From the NCBI RefSeq assembly GCF_006539525.1, contig NZ_BJNE01000004.1, forward strand, positions 124,001 through 188,000: a DNA stretch of 64,000 nucleotides, given 5' to 3'. Under the pieces are notes generated by a model. That model searched no databases. It was not told the origin of the DNA and was given only the letters and a program-made list of their open reading frames with translations. The stretch comes from Glutamicibacter nicotianae (GTDB lineage: Bacteria > Actinomycetota > Actinomycetes > Actinomycetales > Micrococcaceae). Shown here piece by piece: positions 8,936 through 18,642 of this stretch (position 1 is the stretch's first letter; each line of letters begins with the position of its first letter). The translations under genes and the position numbers were made by a program.

Positions 8936-9155
8936 AGTTTCAGCATACGCGCCAAGCGCTGCCCGGAATCCCGTGAGCCAAAGATCACATGACTTAAACC
9001 GCGAGATATCGGTGCTATCGCACACAGGCACGTTTTCCCTGTCACATTCACGGGTAGACTATGAGGGCAAGCTCGCGGAGCGCCAAATCCCCCTGGTGTG
9101 AGACGGCATCTCCGTGTGGCATTTAACTTAACCTCGCCAACAGGAGATATGCCGG

Positions 9156-9407
9156 ATGCCCCGCATCGTTGTAGATGTCATGCTCAAGCCAGAAATCCTT
9201 GACCCACAGGGCAAGGCCATTGCGGGAGCGCTTCCCCGCCTAGGCTTCACCTCCTTCGAAGCTGTCCGCCAGGGCAAGCGCTTTGAACTGTCAGTGGACG
9301 GCGAGGTGACCGAAGAAATCCTCGCACAGGCTCGCGAGGCAGCAGAAACCCTGCTGTCCAACCCGGTGATCGAAGATGTCGTCAACGTCGAGGTAGTCGA
9401 AGACTAA
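9156..9407 (+). CDS. purS: Phosphoribosylformylglycinamidine synthase subunit PurS
   Basis: 83 residues, the normal size. PurS bridges PurQ and PurL in the three-subunit FGAM synthase (FGAR + ATP + Gln to FGAM), step 4 of purine synthesis. Family sequence: [36 protein letters not shown] and [18 protein letters not shown] at 9142-9147 fits ATG 9156; an out-of-frame ATG at 9149 is too close to the RBS. The stop overlaps the purQ start as TAATG, indicating translational coupling. It is the first gene of purSQL. Confidence 0.97.
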   Translation: MPRIVVDVMLKPEILDPQGKAIAGALPRLGFTSFEAVRQGKRFELSVDGEVTEEILAQAREAAETLLSNPVIEDVVNVEVVED

Positions 9408-10159
9408 TGAGCGCCGAACTTCCCCTGATTGGCGACTACTCAACGCCAAGCACCGAAATTTCCGGAGCGCGCATCGGCGTGGTGACCTTCCCGGGCACCC
9501 TCGATGACCGCGACGCCGCGCGCGCAGTGCGCGCCGCCGGTGCCGAAGCCGTGTCCCTGTGGCACGCCGACACCGACCTGCAGGACGTCGACGCCGTGGT
9601 GATCCCCGGCGGCTTCTCCTACGGCGACTACCTGCGTGCCGGCGCGATCTCCCGCTTCGCACCGATGATGGCGAAGATCGCCGATGCCGCGAACTCCGAT
9701 GCCAAGCTGCCCGTGCTGGGCATCTGCAACGGTTTCCAGATCCTCACCGAGTCGCACCTGCTGCCCGGTTCGATGATCAAGAACGATCACCTGAAGTTCA
9801 TCTGCCGCGACCAGCTGCTGCGCGTGGAGAACAACCAGACCGCGTGGACCAACGGGTTCGAAGCCGGCCAGGAGATCACCATCGTGCTGAAGAACCAGGA
9901 CGGCCAGTACGTCGCTGACGAGAAGGTGCTGGACGAGCTCGAAGCCGAGAACCGCATCGCGTTCTCCTACGTGGGCTGGAACCCGAACGGCTCGCGCCGC
10001 TCGATCGCCGGCGTGAGCAACAAGGCGGGCAACGTTGTCGGCCTGATGCCGCACCCGGAGCATGCCATCGAAGCCGGCTTCGGCCCGGATCACCGCGGCA
10101 CCGACGGCTTGGCATTCTTCACCAGTGTTCTGACCCACCTTGTTGGAGGCAAAAAGTGA
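9407..10159 (+). CDS. purQ: FGAM synthase glutaminase subunit PurQ
   Basis: 250 residues, class I glutamine amidotransferase that supplies ammonia to PurL. Visible: [35 protein letters not shown], the nucleophile elbow [11 protein letters not shown] with the catalytic Cys, and the C-terminal His/Glu partners in [11 protein letters not shown]. Starts inside the purS stop and its own stop overlaps the purL GTG start, so all three subunits are translationally coupled, as expected for fixed stoichiometry. About 20 residues longer than typical PurQ because of the N-terminal segment [18 protein letters not shown]. Confidence 0.97.
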   Translation: MSAELPLIGDYSTPSTEISGARIGVVTFPGTLDDRDAARAVRAAGAEAVSLWHADTDLQDVDAVVIPGGFSYGDYLRAGAISRFAPMMAKIADAANSDAKLPVLGICNGFQILTESHLLPGSMIKNDHLKFICRDQLLRVENNQTAWTNGFEAGQEITIVLKNQDGQYVADEKVLDELEAENRIAFSYVGWNPNGSRRSIAGVSNKAGNVVGLMPHPEHAIEAGFGPDHRGTDGLAFFTSVLTHLVGGKK

Positions 10160-12471
10160 GCCAGGAAGCCACTAAGGAATTCAATATCGACACCGTCGAT
10201 AACGCAGCGGGCACCCCGGACGTGGAACTGCCCTGGGCAGAGCTGGGCCTGAAGGACAACGAGTTCGCCGAGATCGTCAAGATCCTCGGCCGCCGTCCGA
10301 CCGCCGCTGAATTGGCCATGTACTCGGTCATGTGGTCCGAGCACTGCTCCTACAAGTCCACCAAGAACCACCTGCGCCAGTTCGGGCAGAAGGTCACCGA
10401 GGAGATGAAGAAGGACCTGATGGTCGGCATGGGCGAAAACGCCGGTGTCACCGACCTGGGCGACGGCTGGGCCGTGACCTTCAAGATCGAGTCCCACAAC
10501 TCGCCTTCCTTCGTGGAGCCGTACCAGGGCGCCGCGACCGGCATCGGCGGCATCGTGCGCGACATCATCTCCATGGGCGCCCGCCCGATCGCCGTGATGG
10601 ATCCGTTGCGCTTCGGCGCGATCGACCACGAGGATTCGCAGCGCGTGGTGCACGGCGTGGTCTCCGGCATCGGCGGCTACGGCAACTCGCTGGGCCTGCC
10701 GAACATCGGCGGCGAAACCGTGTTCGACCCGATCTACCAGGGCAACCCGCTGGTCAACGCGTTGGCTGTCGGCGCGCTGCGCCACGAGGACCTGCGCCTG
10801 GCCAACGCGTCGGGCGTGGGCAACAAGGTCGTGCTCTTCGGTGCGCGCACCGGCGGCGACGGCATCGGCGGCGCCTCCGTGCTGGCCTCCGAGTCCTTCG
10901 ACGACACCAAGCCATCCAAGCGGCCGGCCGTGCAGGTCGGCGACCCGTTCGCCGAGAAGGTGCTCATTGAGTGCTGTCTGGAGCTGTTCAAGGCCTCGCT
11001 GGTCGAGGGCATCCAGGACCTGGGCGCCGCGGGCATCTCCTGCGCCACCAGCGAGCTTGCCTCCAACGGCGAGGGCGGCATGCAGGTCGAGCTGACCAAC
11101 GTGCTGCTGCGCGACTCGACCCTGACCCCGGGCGAAATCCTGATGTCGGAGTCCCAGGAACGCATGATGGCCGTGGTGACCCCCGAGAACGTCGAGGCAT
11201 TCGAGGCGGTCATGGCCAAGTGGAACGTGGAGTACTCCTGGCTGGGCGAGGTCACCGACACCGACCGGCTGATCATCACCTGGGACGGCGAAGTCATCGT
11301 CGACGTGGATCCGAAGACCGTCGCCCACGACGGACCGGTCTACGACCGCCCGTACGCCCGCCCCCAGTGGCAGGACGCGCTGCAGGCCGACACCTTCAAG
11401 TCCTCGGCAGCGGGCGCCAACCTGCCGGCCACCGGCGAGGAGCTGAAGGCCGCCACCCTGGAGCTGATCGCCAGCCCGAACCTGTGCGACAAGTCCTGGA
11501 TCACCAGCCAGTACGACCGCTACGTCGGCGGCAACACCGCGCTGGCCGCCCCGGATGATGCCGGAGTGGTCCGCATCGACGAGTCCACCGGACTCGGCGT
11601 GGCCATCGCCACCGATGCCAACGGCCGCTACACCTACCTGGATCCGTACGCCGGCGCGCAACTGGCTCTGGCCGAGTCCTACCGCAACGTCGCCACTTCC
11701 GGCGCCGTTCCTGCTGCCGTCTCCGACTGCCTGAACTACGGCTCCCCCGAGGACCCGGATGTCATGTGGCAGCTGGCCGAGGGCATCCGCGGCCTGTCGG
11801 ACGCCTGCATGGAACTGGGCGTCCCGGTCACCGGCGGCAACGTCTCGCTGTACAACCAGACCGGCGACAAGGCCATCCACCCGACCCCGGTGGTTGCGAC
11901 CCTGGGCAAGCTGGATGACGTCGCCCGCCGCACCCCATCGGGCTGGCGAGAAGAGGCCGACGGCCAGGCCATCTACCTGATCGGCACCACCGCCGATGAG
12001 CTGGACGGCTCGGAGTTCGCGAACCTGCGCGGCCACCTCGGCGGCCTGCCGCCGAAGGTCGATCTGGCAGCCGAGAAGGAACTGGGCGAGATCCTGATCA
12101 ATGCCAGCCGCGACGGCATGATCGACGCGGCGCACGACCTGTCCGAGGGCGGTCTGGTTGCGGCCCTGTCCGAGATGGTCCTGCGCTACGGCGTTGGCGC
12201 CCGCGTGGCCCTGGACGAGATCAAGCAGCGTGACGGACTTGATTCCTTCACCGCCCTGTTCTCCGAGTCCCAGGCCCGCGCCCTGGTTGCGGTTCCACGC
12301 AGCGAAGAGGTCCGCTTCAACGACATGACCAGCGCCCGCGGCGTCACCGTGGCCCGCCTGGGCATTGTCGATGCGCAGTCCGGCGCCCTGGAAATCCAGG
12401 GCGAGTTCACCGTATCGGTGGACGAGCTGCGCGAAGCATCCGAAGGCACCATGAAGAAGTACTTCGGCTAG
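10156..12471 (+). CDS. purL: FGAM synthase synthetase subunit PurL
   Basis: 771 residues, small PurL of the AIR synthase superfamily. Uses ATP to activate FGAR for amination by PurQ-derived ammonia. Diagnostic stretches: [50 protein letters not shown], and in the second half [16 protein letters not shown] and [16 protein letters not shown] start within the purQ stop region (aaaaaGTGAgcc). Followed by a strong hairpin at 12489-12525. A long antisense open frame here is a GC-skew shadow. Confidence 0.97.
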   Translation: MSQEATKEFNIDTVDNAAGTPDVELPWAELGLKDNEFAEIVKILGRRPTAAELAMYSVMWSEHCSYKSTKNHLRQFGQKVTEEMKKDLMVGMGENAGVTDLGDGWAVTFKIESHNSPSFVEPYQGAATGIGGIVRDIISMGARPIAVMDPLRFGAIDHEDSQRVVHGVVSGIGGYGNSLGLPNIGGETVFDPIYQGNPLVNALAVGALRHEDLRLANASGVGNKVVLFGARTGGDGIGGASVLASESFDDTKPSKRPAVQVGDPFAEKVLIECCLELFKASLVEGIQDLGAAGISCATSELASNGEGGMQVELTNVLLRDSTLTPGEILMSESQERMMAVVTPENVEAFEAVMAKWNVEYSWLGEVTDTDRLIITWDGEVIVDVDPKTVAHDGPVYDRPYARPQWQDALQADTFKSSAAGANLPATGEELKAATLELIASPNLCDKSWITSQYDRYVGGNTALAAPDDAGVVRIDESTGLGVAIATDANGRYTYLDPYAGAQLALAESYRNVATSGAVPAAVSDCLNYGSPEDPDVMWQLAEGIRGLSDACMELGVPVTGGNVSLYNQTGDKAIHPTPVVATLGKLDDVARRTPSGWREEADGQAIYLIGTTADELDGSEFANLRGHLGGLPPKVDLAAEKELGEILINASRDGMIDAAHDLSEGGLVAALSEMVLRYGVGARVALDEIKQRDGLDSFTALFSESQARALVAVPRSEEVRFNDMTSARGVTVARLGIVDAQSGALEIQGEFTVSVDELREASEGTMKKYFG

Positions 12472-12488
12472 GCTCCAGCCAACCTGTC

Positions 12489-12525
12489 AACGGCGGCTCT
12501 CCTCATTGAGGAGGGCCGCCGTTTT
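12489..12525. terminator. Rho-independent terminator, convergent purL/lipoprotein
   Basis: Near-perfect stem (cggcggctctcctc paired with gaggagggccgccg) around loop att, followed by TTTT on the plus strand and preceded by AA on the other. It lies between the converging purL and lipoprotein genes and can serve both. Confidence 0.85.
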
Positions 12526-12536
12526 GCCTAGGCTGG

Positions 12537-13157
12537 CTATTTGGCGCTGAGCGCTTCTTCGAGCTTTTTTCCGTCAACAAGGATCTGGGCCTCGCCGGTA
12601 CCGGCCGCGGTCATCGCGGTGTACTGGAGCTGTCCGATAATGCGCGGATCATCGCAAGTGCCGCCGGAGCTCACGGTTCCGCTCAATTCGACGGTCACCA
12701 CATCGCCATCCACTGCCGATGAAACGTAGTCGAGATCAGAACCGGCCAAGGCGTTGCGCAGCCCGGATTCTCCGAGCATTTCCTCCTCATCATCGAGCAG
12801 CGCGTCAATCGAGGCCTCAATTTGGTTGGTGAATTCCTCTGGCCCCGTTTCGGTCGCGACCAGCGAGTCGCCGCAGCCGATCTCCGGCCCTGCTTTCCCT
12901 TCATCGCCCACGGCAACATAGAACAGCGTCAGGGCAGCGGTGGTTGGCTCCGCGACGCTTGCCGCCGGCTCCGTGCTCTGCGCCGGTGTCGATGCGGCAG
13001 GGCTAGTTGGCGATGCCGATGTTTCCGTACTCGCGCTGGTTGGCGGTGCAGGGCTTTCGGCCGTCTCGCCACCGGGGCCTTGGCTGCAGCCGGCAGCGAG
13101 CATGAGCACCGCAAGAACGAGCGCCAGTGGTGCTGGGGAGGTTCGTTGAGTTCGCAT
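12537..13157 (-). CDS. Hypothetical lipoprotein
   Basis: 206 residues. Start ATG 13157 has a strong RBS (GAGGAGGAATC) and gives the signal MRTQRTSPAPLALVLAVL with lipobox LAAGC (Cys24). A Ser/Thr/Pro/Ala/Glu linker to ~65 precedes a compact C-terminal domain beginning TTAALTLFYVAVGDEGKAGP. It has two cysteine sites (GCGDSLVAT and GGTCDDP) and ends AQILVDGKKLEEALSAK. The arrangement suggests an extracellular GerMN- or immunoglobulin-like domain, but I cannot assign a family with certainty. No operon partner. Confidence 0.75.
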   Translation of the reverse strand: MRTQRTSPAPLALVLAVLMLAAGCSQGPGGETAESPAPPTSASTETSASPTSPAASTPAQSTEPAASVAEPTTAALTLFYVAVGDEGKAGPEIGCGDSLVATETGPEEFTNQIEASIDALLDDEEEMLGESGLRNALAGSDLDYVSSAVDGDVVTVELSGTVSSGGTCDDPRIIGQLQYTAMTAAGTGEAQILVDGKKLEEALSAK

Positions 13158-13366
13158 GATGATTCCTCCTCGCCAGACTCGAACGAATGGTTTTTCTACC
13201 GTAGCCATGCGCGGTGAACCCAATCCAGCACGAATCCATTGCAGTTTGGCTCCTTTGCAGCCCCCAATGAATCAGCTCAAGAAGGCCGAATTAAAGTGAT
13301 TGACACGTCAATGACATCGAGTGATAATTGATGCATCAACCAAGTATTTGAAACGGGGAACACGCA

Positions 13367-14410
13367 ATGACCGCCAGCGAGACTATCGAATTCGGCCTTG
13401 ACACCTTCGGCGACGTGCCCAGCGACAAAACGGGCAAGCTGGCAACCCACGCGCAGGGTATCCGCGCCACCGTCCAGGAGGCCATCGTTGCTGACCAGGC
13501 AGGCGTGGACGTGATCGCCGTAGGCGAGCACCACCGCCCGGAATACGCCATCTCCAGCCCCGAAACGGTACTGGCCGGCATTGCCACGGCGACCGAGCGG
13601 ATCCGCCTCGGATCCGGCGTGACCGTGCTGTCCTCAGATGATCCGGTCCGCGTCTTCCAGCGCTTCGCTACCGTGGATGCGCTGTCCAACGGCCGCGCCG
13701 AGGTCATGCTGGGCCGCGGCTCGTTCACCGAATCCTTCCCGCTGTTCGGCTACGACATGGCCGACTACGAACTGCTCTTCGACGAGAAGATCGACCTGTT
13801 CCACAAGCTGCTCGACGAGAAGCCGGTCACCTGGCAGGGCACCAAGCGTGCGGCGCTGGTGGACATGGATGTCTTCCCGAAGACCGAGTCCGGCCGCCTG
13901 AACACCTGGGTGGGCGTGGGCGGCTCCCCGCAGTCGGTCATCCGCACCGCGCACTACGGATTCCGCATGATGCTCGCGGTCATCGGCGGCTCGCCCGAGC
14001 GCTTCGCACCCTACATCGATCTGTACCGCCGGGCCAACGACCAGTTCGGCCACGCAACCCTGCCCGTGGGCCTGCACTCCCCCGGCTTCGTGGCAGAAAC
14101 CGACGAGCTGGCCCGCGAGCACATGTTCGATGCCTACAAGGAGCAGCGCGACCGCATCGGTTCCAGCCGCGGCTGGAGCCCGATGAGCCGCGGAGAATTC
14201 GAGCATGAGATCAGCGAAGGCTCGCTGTATGTCGGCTCGCCGGAAACCGTGGCGCGCAAGATCGCCAAGACCATCAAGTCCCTGGATATCGGCCGTTTCG
14301 ATTTGATCTACTCCGGCGGCGCGGTGGAAGCCGACGCCCGCCTGCGTGCCGTGGAGCTCTACGGCGAGAAGGTCATCCCGCTGGTGCGCGACATGCTCGC
14401 CCAGAGCTAG
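13367..14410 (+). CDS. Luciferase-like (LLM class) flavin-dependent oxidoreductase
   Basis: 347 residues, bacterial-luciferase TIM-barrel fold. Starts [14 protein letters not shown] and shows typical strand motifs: [58 protein letters not shown] and, near the C-terminus, [18 protein letters not shown]. Uses reduced flavin (FMNH2, or possibly F420) for an oxidation of unknown substrate. The next gene, 34 bases downstream, is a Rossmann reductase related to F420:NADPH oxidoreductases, so the two probably form an operon and a redox pair. Substrate unknown. Confidence 0.88.
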   Translation: MTASETIEFGLDTFGDVPSDKTGKLATHAQGIRATVQEAIVADQAGVDVIAVGEHHRPEYAISSPETVLAGIATATERIRLGSGVTVLSSDDPVRVFQRFATVDALSNGRAEVMLGRGSFTESFPLFGYDMADYELLFDEKIDLFHKLLDEKPVTWQGTKRAALVDMDVFPKTESGRLNTWVGVGGSPQSVIRTAHYGFRMMLAVIGGSPERFAPYIDLYRRANDQFGHATLPVGLHSPGFVAETDELAREHMFDAYKEQRDRIGSSRGWSPMSRGEFEHEISEGSLYVGSPETVARKIAKTIKSLDIGRFDLIYSGGAVEADARLRAVELYGEKVIPLVRDMLAQS

Positions 14411-14444
14411 GAATGGATTCGCGAACATGCCTGAAGGAGAGAAA

Positions 14445-15098
14445 ATGGCTCAGCAGACCATCGGCATCCTCGGTGCCGGGAAGATCGGCACGGTCCTTGC
14501 CCGCCGCGCGGTGCAAGCCGGCTACAAGGTGCTCATCGCCGGCTCCGGCGACCCCGGCCCCATTGCCCTGACCATCGAGATCCTCACTCCCGGAGCGGTG
14601 GCCGTGGATCCGGAAACTGCCGCACGGGATGCCGATATCGCCATCTTGGCGCTGCCGCTGGGCAAGTACCGGAACATTCCGGCGGCCGCACTCGAGGGCA
14701 AGCTGGTGATCGATGCGATGAACTACTGGTGGGAAACCGACGGCATCCGCGAGGATCTGAACGATCCTGCGGTGTCCACCAGCACCTTGGTCCAGGACTT
14801 CCTGCCAGCCTCGCGAATCGTCAAGGCCTTCAACCACATGGGCTACCACGATCTGGAGGACGAGGCCCGTCCGTCCGGCGCCGAGCGCCGCAAGGCCATC
14901 GCGGTGGCTGGGGATCTGCCCGAAGACGCTGAGCAGGTGGCACGGATTGTTGACGAGTTCGGCTTCGACCCGCTGCCCATCGGTTCCCTGGACGAAGGCT
15001 TGCGCCTGCAGCCTGGCCAGCCTGCCTTCGGTGCGAACAAGCCGCTGGCGGAGCTCGCCGAGCTGATCAGTTCCGCACAAATCCAGGCCTCAGCCTAG
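14445..15098 (+). CDS. NADPH-dependent F420-reductase-like oxidoreductase
   Basis: 217 residues. [20 protein letters not shown] is the dinucleotide fold of the F420-dependent NADP oxidoreductase (Fno) family; [15 protein letters not shown] and [20 protein letters not shown] follow as in that family. ATG 14445 has AGGAGA at good spacing; upstream in-frame ATG 14427 is less likely. Predicted soluble. Whether it uses F420 or another acceptor cannot be told from sequence. Downstream partner of the luciferase-like gene. The stop overlaps that of the convergent flavoprotein by 9 bases. Confidence 0.85.
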   Translation: MAQQTIGILGAGKIGTVLARRAVQAGYKVLIAGSGDPGPIALTIEILTPGAVAVDPETAARDADIAILALPLGKYRNIPAAALEGKLVIDAMNYWWETDGIREDLNDPAVSTSTLVQDFLPASRIVKAFNHMGYHDLEDEARPSGAERRKAIAVAGDLPEDAEQVARIVDEFGFDPLPIGSLDEGLRLQPGQPAFGANKPLAELAELISSAQIQASA

Positions 15099-16472
15099 CT
15101 GCCCGAGCACCTCGTTCAGCGCCTCGGTGGACGAGGGGTGGGTGAAGATCTGGTCGCGCAGTTCGGCAGCTCCTATGCGCTGCCGCATGGCCAGTGCCAC
15201 CAAGTTGATGACCTCCTGGGAGTCCACGTGCATCAGCGCCGCGCCGAGGATCCCATCGCTGCGCGCATCGACGACGAACTTGATGATTCCCCGCGGATCA
15301 CCCACGATCTTGGGGCGCGGCATTGCCGCAATCTCCGCAACCTTCTTCACTGCGATCCTGGTGTCCAGCCCTTGCTTCGCCGCCTGCTTTTCGCTCAAGC
15401 CGACGCGTGCCAGTGGCGGGGTGGTGAAGATGGTGTACGGAACGGCCACCCGGTCCTTGGTGCTGCGCGATCCGTCGCCCAGCAGCCGGTTGGCCAGCAC
15501 CCGATGGTCATCAAGCGAGATATAGGTGAACTGCGGACCGCCATTGGCATCACCCACGGCGTAGATGCCCGGAGCGCTGGTGGCCAGGAACTCGTCCACC
15601 ACGATTTCCCCGCGGGAACCCGTGCGAACCCCGGCGGCTTCCAAGCCCAGGCCGGCAGTATTCGGCACGCGCCCCAGCGCGATCAGCACCGCATCGGACT
15701 GCAACCGATGCACCTCGCCCTCGCGTTCATAGCTGACGGTAGCACCGTGCTCGTCCTGGCTGATTGAGCGCACCGAGGCCGAGCTGATGATCTCGGCTCC
15801 CGCATCTTCCAAGCACCCCTGGACCTCGGCAGCCACATCCGCATCTTCCTTGGACAGTGCACGGCTTCCGCGATCCAGCACCGTGACCTTTGATCCGAAC
15901 TGGGCGAACATCGACGCGAACTCGATGCCGACATATCCGCCGCCCACCACGGCCAGGGTCTTGGGCAACGGGGCGTGCTGGATGGTGGTGGAGTCATGCA
16001 CCCGCCCGCCGATCTGCGCGCCGTCGATTTCCGGGACTGCAGGGAGGGCGCCGGTGTTGATGATGATCGTTTCTGCGCTCAGTTCCTGCTCTTCTGAACC
16101 GGCATTGACCTTGATGCTCTTCGGCCCGGTGAATGCAGCCGTGCCGTTGACCACCAGCACCGAGTCCAGCTCGTCAAGCATGGAGAAGTTCTTGGCGCGC
16201 ATCATTGCGGTGAGCTTATCCCGGCGATCGACTGCCGCGTGGAAAATCTGCGGGTCGTAGCCGGCACCATCCCGGGATTCGGCATCGTGGATCAGGGCCT
16301 TGGTCGGTACGCAACCAATATTGATGCAGGTGCCGCCATACATCTGGGATGACTGCTCGATGATTGCCACCCGCTGTCCTGCCCGGGCCAGGGTACCTGC
16401 CAAGGTCTTGCCGCCCTTGCCCCACCCGATGATTATCGCGTCGAGCTTTTCGTCCACGCTTGCTGAATCCAC
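15090..16472 (-). CDS. RclA-like pyridine nucleotide-disulfide oxidoreductase
   Basis: 460 residues. FAD/NAD(P) flavoprotein of the glutathione reductase superfamily. The N-terminus ([40 protein letters not shown]) holds the redox pair Cys49-Cys54 and matches E. coli RclA closely. Later motifs [40 protein letters not shown] and the dimer-interface [16 protein letters not shown] also agree. RclA is a copper(II) reductase linked to reactive chlorine resistance; mercuric reductase and dihydrolipoamide dehydrogenase are less similar. GTG start with GAGGGG six bases upstream. Confidence 0.88.
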   Translation of the reverse strand: MDSASVDEKLDAIIIGWGKGGKTLAGTLARAGQRVAIIEQSSQMYGGTCINIGCVPTKALIHDAESRDGAGYDPQIFHAAVDRRDKLTAMMRAKNFSMLDELDSVLVVNGTAAFTGPKSIKVNAGSEEQELSAETIIINTGALPAVPEIDGAQIGGRVHDSTTIQHAPLPKTLAVVGGGYVGIEFASMFAQFGSKVTVLDRGSRALSKEDADVAAEVQGCLEDAGAEIISSASVRSISQDEHGATVSYEREGEVHRLQSDAVLIALGRVPNTAGLGLEAAGVRTGSRGEIVVDEFLATSAPGIYAVGDANGGPQFTYISLDDHRVLANRLLGDGSRSTKDRVAVPYTIFTTPPLARVGLSEKQAAKQGLDTRIAVKKVAEIAAMPRPKIVGDPRGIIKFVVDARSDGILGAALMHVDSQEVINLVALAMRQRIGAAELRDQIFTHPSSTEALNEVLGQLG

Positions 16473-16672
16473 GGCAAACCCCTCGCTGCTGAAACCTTCT
16501 TTCCACCACGAGTCTTGTTCCCGCGGGCCGCTTCCGTCAACACTTCACGGATCTTCCCAGCGGCAGACAGAAGCGCTGGGCATGCCACTTGTGGGAACTG
16601 CCATGAGCGTCTGAGTTCGGGATGCTTTCCATCGGAGGATTCGGGGACCTTATGGGACTCCGGATTGGAAAA

Positions 16673-17020
16673 CTAGATCTTCTTGACGATGGAAGACTTC
16701 AATTCCATCTGCCCAAAGCCATCGACCTTGGCGGCGATGTCATGGTCGCCTGAACCCTGGACCAATCGGATGCCGCGGACCTTGGTTCCGGCTTTCAACG
16801 CGCTTTGCGCACCCTTGACCTTCATGGTCTTGGTGATGCTGACGGTATCGCCGTCCTGCAGCACATTGCCGACAGCATCCTTGATCACCGCTTCGGCGGT
16901 TTCGGTGTGTTCGGCCTCGGCATTCCATTCATGCGCGCACTCTGGGCAGACCAGCAGGGCATCCATTGCGTAGGTGTATTCGCTGGAGCATTCAGGGCAC
17001 GGTGGCAAGGTATCAGACAT
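16673..17020 (-). CDS. yjdM: YjdM (PhnA-like) zinc-ribbon protein
   Basis: 115 residues. The N-terminus has a zinc ribbon (CPECSSEYTYAMDALLVCPE, Cys-x2-Cys twice), followed by the YjdM/PhnA C-terminal barrel (AVGNVLQDGDTVSITKTMKV, KAGTKVRGIRLVQGSGDHDI, MELKSSIVKKI). Formerly annotated as alkylphosphonate-uptake protein PhnA, but it is not part of a C-P lyase system and no phn genes are nearby. Function unknown. Small, cytosolic, monocistronic; divergent from the siderophore-interacting gene across 207 bases in which I see no clear operator. Confidence 0.9.
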   Translation of the reverse strand: MSDTLPPCPECSSEYTYAMDALLVCPECAHEWNAEAEHTETAEAVIKDAVGNVLQDGDTVSITKTMKVKGAQSALKAGTKVRGIRLVQGSGDHDIAAKVDGFGQMELKSSIVKKI

Positions 17021-17227
17021 GGGGCTAATTTTAGTGACCGGATCTGCTCATTGTCGAATGAATCGAATATCGAATAATCCGCGGAAATCCGCGGTAGAAA
17101 TGGCCAAGGCGCCAGGCGCATAGAGCTTGGCGTTCTGCAGATTAAAATGACTTGTTTTCCATGCCCGATATCCCCCATACTCAGGCATACAGGCGGGTGT
17201 TCACACCGGCCGGGTTAGGGGCACACC

Positions 17228-18421
17228 ATGTCTAAGCATCACAAGTACAAGAGCTACGGTCCGCAATACACGGTGACACCTAGGGAAGGGTTCACCCTGG
17301 AAGTCCTGGCCCAGGCAGAAGAGGCTGGAGCGAAGGCCGGATACGCGGTGGCCAAGGAGCAGTTATACCGGAATATTGGCGACAACTCGGTGCTCAACGA
17401 GCAGCATACCGACGAACTGCTGGCAGCTGCCGAACGTGCCGGTGCCGCCGCAGCGCTCGCCGCTGCACGCAAAGTCCTGGATAAGACGCTGCGCACCTCT
17501 TTCAAGCACTACCACCACCCGCCGGCGCAGGCCTCGCCCGCCCCTCTTGCTCCGCCACCCGCAGTCCCTTCGGAAACGCGCAGCTACGCAGAAGCCTATG
17601 AGGAGCCCCTCGCCAGGCACACCCCTGCCCTGGGATATCAAGAACCGCCAAGGAAAAAGGTTGATCAGCACGTTCTGACGATCACCCGGGTAGAGCGGCT
17701 GAATGACCAGATGGTGCGCATCATCGCCGGTGCCCCAGATCTGGATGGCTACCGTTCCAATGGAGCAATCGACGAATATGTAAAAGTCTTTGTCGCTGAT
17801 CCTACCCTTGGACTCGAGCCTCCCTATGATTTGCGGGCCTTGCGACAACGCCTGCCCCGCGAACATGTCCCACGTTCCAAGTCGTACACGATCCGATGGA
17901 TCGACGCGCTGGTCCCGGAAATCGCTATCGACTTCGTTGTTCATGGCGAGCCGGGCACCGTTGGCCATTGGGCTGGAACGGTGCAGCCCGGGGCTCCGCT
18001 GGTCATTTCGCCATCGCGCAGCAAGTCGTCGCTGTCGCTGAACGCCGACTGTTATTTGCTGGCAGCGGATGAAGCCGGCATCCCGGCGATCTGCAAGGCT
18101 CTGGAAGCATTGCCCGCCGATGCGCACGGCATAGCGCTGCTCGAGGTTGCGGATCAGAACGCAATGTTTGACGTGAAACATCCTCCTGGAGTTGATTTAC
18201 GCTGGTTGCCGCGCGATGGCATTTCGGCGGGACGCAGCACATTGCTGGCCGATGAGCTCCGTTCCCTGCCGCTGCCTCATCTTCGGATTGGGTTAATCGC
18301 TCATGCAGAGCGTTCCGCGGTCAAGGAGATCAGCCACGTTGCCCGGCACTGGCACCTCGACAAGCGTTCCACCCATATCTCCTCATATTGGACCCTCCGT
18401 GAAGAGAGGTTGCGCCGCTAA
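17228..18421 (+). CDS. Siderophore-interacting (SIP/ViuB-type) flavin reductase with N-terminal extension
   Basis: 397 residues. Residues ~145-397 are the SIP FAD-binding and NAD(P)H domains: VLTITRVERLNDQMVRIIAG, PRSKSYTIRWID, IDFVVHGEPGTVGHWAG, and the C-terminal SYWTLREERLRR that matches SIP proteins. Releases iron from imported ferric siderophores by reduction. The first ~140 residues are unusual: an Ala/Glu-rich, probably helical segment (TLEVLAQAEEAGAKAGYAVA, LLAAAERAGAAAALAAARKV) and a Pro/His-rich linker with no domain I recognise. AGGGG before the ATG. Followed by an imperfect hairpin at 18475 and a siderophore-binding lipoprotein. Confidence 0.88.
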   Translation: MSKHHKYKSYGPQYTVTPREGFTLEVLAQAEEAGAKAGYAVAKEQLYRNIGDNSVLNEQHTDELLAAAERAGAAAALAAARKVLDKTLRTSFKHYHHPPAQASPAPLAPPPAVPSETRSYAEAYEEPLARHTPALGYQEPPRKKVDQHVLTITRVERLNDQMVRIIAGAPDLDGYRSNGAIDEYVKVFVADPTLGLEPPYDLRALRQRLPREHVPRSKSYTIRWIDALVPEIAIDFVVHGEPGTVGHWAGTVQPGAPLVISPSRSKSSLSLNADCYLLAADEAGIPAICKALEALPADAHGIALLEVADQNAMFDVKHPPGVDLRWLPRDGISAGRSTLLADELRSLPLPHLRIGLIAHAERSAVKEISHVARHWHLDKRSTHISSYWTLREERLRR

Positions 18422-18474
18422 AGACCAGGCTGCATGCGCGCCGGCATCGGCAATGGCTCTTCCGCGGCTCCCCT

Positions 18475-18525
18475 GCGCAAGAAGCAGCGGTTTACGCAGT
18501 CAACGTGATCCGCTTGTTCTTGCGC
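18475..18525. repeat. Long imperfect inverted repeat (possible terminator hairpin)
   Basis: 16-base arms at 18475-18490 and 18510-18525 match at 14 of 16 positions (GCGCAAGAAnnAGCGG) around a 19-base loop. It lies 53 bases after the siderophore-interacting gene and before the promoter region of the binding protein. No T-run follows, so it may be a factor-dependent terminator, an RNA stability element or a protein site. Confidence 0.4.
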
Positions 18526-18642
18526 CAAGGGGCGTGCCTGCGGCTGGGGAACATAAAATGGGTTCGGAAAGAGATTTCGAGTAATACATTGCCGTCATAT
18601 GCCGCCTGGCCAGTTTTTGGCCATCGGCCCAGGAGAACTTTA

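Noticed and set aside
10090-12135. 681-residue open frame antisense to purL
   Set aside because: Repetitive Gly/Val/Arg/His/Asp composition typical of the mirror frame of GC-rich coding DNA, no homology, no RBS; purL is certain on the other strand.
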